This document shows positions 62,134-64,000 of a stretch of 64,000 bases of DNA, one piece after another. The number at the start of each line of letters is the position of its first letter. The stretch's first letter is position 1. A program made the position numbers and the translations under genes. Source of the DNA: Arthrobacter pigmenti. Its GTDB lineage: Bacteria; Actinomycetota; Actinomycetes; Actinomycetales; Micrococcaceae. Where the stretch lies: positions 3,596,001-3,660,000 of the forward strand of contig NZ_JAATJL010000001.1 of NCBI RefSeq assembly GCF_011927905.1, read 5' to 3'. The notes below the pieces were generated by a model. It saw only the letters and a program-made list of their open reading frames with translations. It was not told where the DNA came from and did no database searches.

Positions 62134-63888
62134 ATGAGCCCGGAATCTCCCCGCTACCCCCGCCTGGCCATCCTCTGGTCATTTATCCGCCCGCACAGCA
62201 AAACCCTGGTGCTGGGCCTGGTTCTGGCGCTTGCGACGACGGCGACAATGCTCGCGACGCCGATGGTCACCAAGTGGGTGCTCGATTCGGTTGCCGCGTC
62301 CGAGTCGCTGGTGGAGCCGATCCTTGTGTTGATTGGGCTGCTGTTGGTTGGCTCGGCAGTGGGTCTATGGCAGTGGATCCTGCTGGGTACACTCGCGGAA
62401 ACGGTGGTGCTCGACGCCCGCGAGTCGATGGTGAAGCGCTTCTTCCGCGCGAAAGTCGCGGAGCTGACCGGGCGGCCCACCGGCGAGCTCGTCACCCGCG
62501 TCACCTCCGACACCGTGCTGCTGCGGGAGGCGGCGTCGTCGAGCGCGGTAAGCCTGGTCAACGGGACCATCGCGCTGATCGGAACACTTGTGCTCATGGG
62601 CGTGCTGGATCTGGTGCTGCTTGGGACAACGCTGGCGTCCATCGTGGTAGTAGGCATCCTGTTTGCGTTGCTGATGCCGCGGATCGCGAAGGCGGAGGAG
62701 CAGGCGCAGGAATCAATCGGTAACCTCGGCGGCGTACTTGAGGGTGCGCTTCGGGCCATTCGCACGGTGAAGGCGAGCCGTGCCGAGGAACGCCAAACTG
62801 AACGTATCGTTAGTGACGCCCGCGAATCCGCCGCACACAGCGTCCGGGCCATCAAGACGCAGGCCTTCGCATGGACCATTGCGTGGGGTGGGATCCAGCT
62901 GGCCATCATCGTGGTGCTGGGTGTCGGCGCGTGGCGGGTGGGCCTCGGCGTGCTCGAGGTCTCCAGCCTCATCGCCTTCCTGCTCTACGCGTTCCAGATC
63001 ATGGGGCCGATCACCGAACTCACCCAGAACGTCACAGCCCTGCAGTCCGGCCTCGCCGCTGCCGCCCGGATCCGTCAGATCCAGAGCCTGGAGCTGGAAG
63101 TCGACAACGACGACGACGGCGGCGCCACCTTGGGCGGCGGTGCCACCGACACCGTGATCGAGTTCCGCGACGTCCACGCGGCCTATGGGCCGGATGCGCC
63201 GCCCGCCGTGGATGGAGTGTCGGTGCGGATTCCGCGCCGGGGACACACCGCCGTCGTCGGGCCTTCGGGTGCCGGGAAGACCACCCTGTTCTCCCTGCTG
63301 CTGCGGTTCATTGAGCCGCAGGAAGGGGAGATCCTGCTCGACGGGAGACCGTACTCGAGCTACACGCACCGGGAGGTTCGGGGAAGGCTCGCGTATGTGG
63401 AGCAGGAGACGCCGATTGTGCCGGGCAGTATCCGCGACAACCTGCTGTTCACCCACCCGGATGCGTCCGAAGAGGAAATCTGGGACACGCTGCGCGAGGT
63501 GCGGCTGGATGAGAAGGTTCTGTCGCTGCCGGAGGGGTTGGATACGCCGCTCTCGAGTACGTCGGTCTCAGGTGGACAGCGGCAACGGATAGCGCTCGCC
63601 CGGGCCGTGCTCCGGACGCCGGACGTGCTGTTGCTGGATGAGGCGACGGCACAGGTTGATGGGCTGACCGAGGCCGCGATTCACGACTGCATCCGGTCCA
63701 GGGCTGCTACCGGCGCTGTGCTGACGATCGCGCACCGGTTGTCGACGGTGATTGACGCCGACACGATCCTCGTGATGGAGGCCGGACGGATCCGCGCACG
63801 AGGGACGCATGAGGAGCTGCTCGCGACCGATGAGCTGTACCGGCAGCTGGTCGAGGCGCTGCGGATCGTGGAGACGGTGTCGGGGTAG
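62134..63888 (+). CDS. ABC exporter, fused permease-ATPase (multidrug type)
   Basis: A 584-aa half-transporter. Six transmembrane segments lie in residues 15-300 (TLVLGLVLALATTATMLATP, EPILVLIGLLLVGSAVGLW, GTIALIGTLVLMGVLDLVLL and others). The ATPase domain follows: Walker A VVGPSGAGKTTLFSLLLRF, signature STSVSGGQRQRIALARAVL, Walker B DVLLLDEATAQVDG, H-loop IAHRLSTVID. An acidic linker DNDDDGG precedes the ATPase. ATG 62134 is used; the frame extends 675 bp upstream but that part is antisense to another gene. It probably works as a homodimer; substrate unknown. Confidence 0.93.
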   Translation: MSPESPRYPRLAILWSFIRPHSKTLVLGLVLALATTATMLATPMVTKWVLDSVAASESLVEPILVLIGLLLVGSAVGLWQWILLGTLAETVVLDARESMVKRFFRAKVAELTGRPTGELVTRVTSDTVLLREAASSSAVSLVNGTIALIGTLVLMGVLDLVLLGTTLASIVVVGILFALLMPRIAKAEEQAQESIGNLGGVLEGALRAIRTVKASRAEERQTERIVSDARESAAHSVRAIKTQAFAWTIAWGGIQLAIIVVLGVGAWRVGLGVLEVSSLIAFLLYAFQIMGPITELTQNVTALQSGLAAAARIRQIQSLELEVDNDDDGGATLGGGATDTVIEFRDVHAAYGPDAPPAVDGVSVRIPRRGHTAVVGPSGAGKTTLFSLLLRFIEPQEGEILLDGRPYSSYTHREVRGRLAYVEQETPIVPGSIRDNLLFTHPDASEEEIWDTLREVRLDEKVLSLPEGLDTPLSSTSVSGGQRQRIALARAVLRTPDVLLLDEATAQVDGLTEAAIHDCIRSRAATGAVLTIAHRLSTVIDADTILVMEAGRIRARGTHEELLATDELYRQLVEALRIVETVSG

Positions 63889-64000
63889 GCGCGCTGGATT
63901 TCCGCGCCGCGGAAGCGCGATGAATCGCCGGTTGCTCGGGGAGGTATCGTGTGCGATAAAGTGGATAGGTCATTCGGGCTGTCCCGGATGACGGTGGGGC
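63889..64000. other. Window end after the ABC exporter
   Basis: TTCCGC (63900-63905) and GCGGAA (63909-63914) form a short hairpin that may end the exporter transcript. Nothing else can be called in the remaining bases. Confidence 0.35.

Overview
The window is a stretch of high-GC actinobacterial chromosome. Gene content and order point to the Micrococcaceae (Arthrobacter and relatives). The main markers are the order tilS-hpt-ftsH-folE-folP-folB-folK-DUF3180-two PH-domain proteins-DUF2520-panC-lysS, then lsr2 and clpC, plus disA with radA, a pst operon behind an actinobacterial PHO box, frequent GTG/TTG starts and several apparently leaderless genes. The organism assignment is an inference; no rRNA or tRNA gene was found to confirm it.

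Layout. 1-3767: sugar-type oxidoreductase (cut by the window edge), LacI regulator and Cys-type sulfatase, a small catabolic cluster. 3769-7417 (minus): uracil permease, phosphoglucomutase and a lipoprotein. 7475-8607: a frameshifted DUF559-type nuclease-like gene bracketed by two matching hairpins. 8689-12622: small acidic protein, then peptidase E, amidase and POT peptide transporter, probably one operon. 12716-17883: rhodanese, pheA, topoisomerase IB, acidic repeat protein, lipid kinase and serS. 17966-19363: an AbiEi/DUF559-like gene bracketed by ~90-bp direct repeats. 19500-23366: HAD phosphatase, SatD-like protein, and a two-gene WXG100-type locus whose larger product carries C-terminal 11-residue Trp repeats, then an RDD protein.

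23433-42526 is conserved core: ppa, dacB, metalloprotease, tilS, hpt, ftsH, folate genes, envelope PH-domain proteins, panC, lysS, lsr2, clpC. 42681-49096: S9 peptidase, ArgA-type acetyltransferase, CsbD protein, PTS-dependent dihydroxyacetone kinase (dhaKLM) and mutY. 49162-49440 holds a near-perfect palindrome and a 23-bp tandem repeat. 49487-54749: exported protein, disA, radA, FUSC protein and a membrane protein. 54880-60746 is a phosphate block: PHO box, pstSCAB, and convergent pit with a DUF47 (PhoU-like) gene. 61113-63888: two hypothetical genes and an ABC exporter.

The least ordinary parts are the two nuclease-like genes, each sitting between copies of its own long-loop palindromic repeat, and the WXG100 protein with hendecad repeats. 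No insertion sequence, prophage, CRISPR array or RNA gene was recognised.
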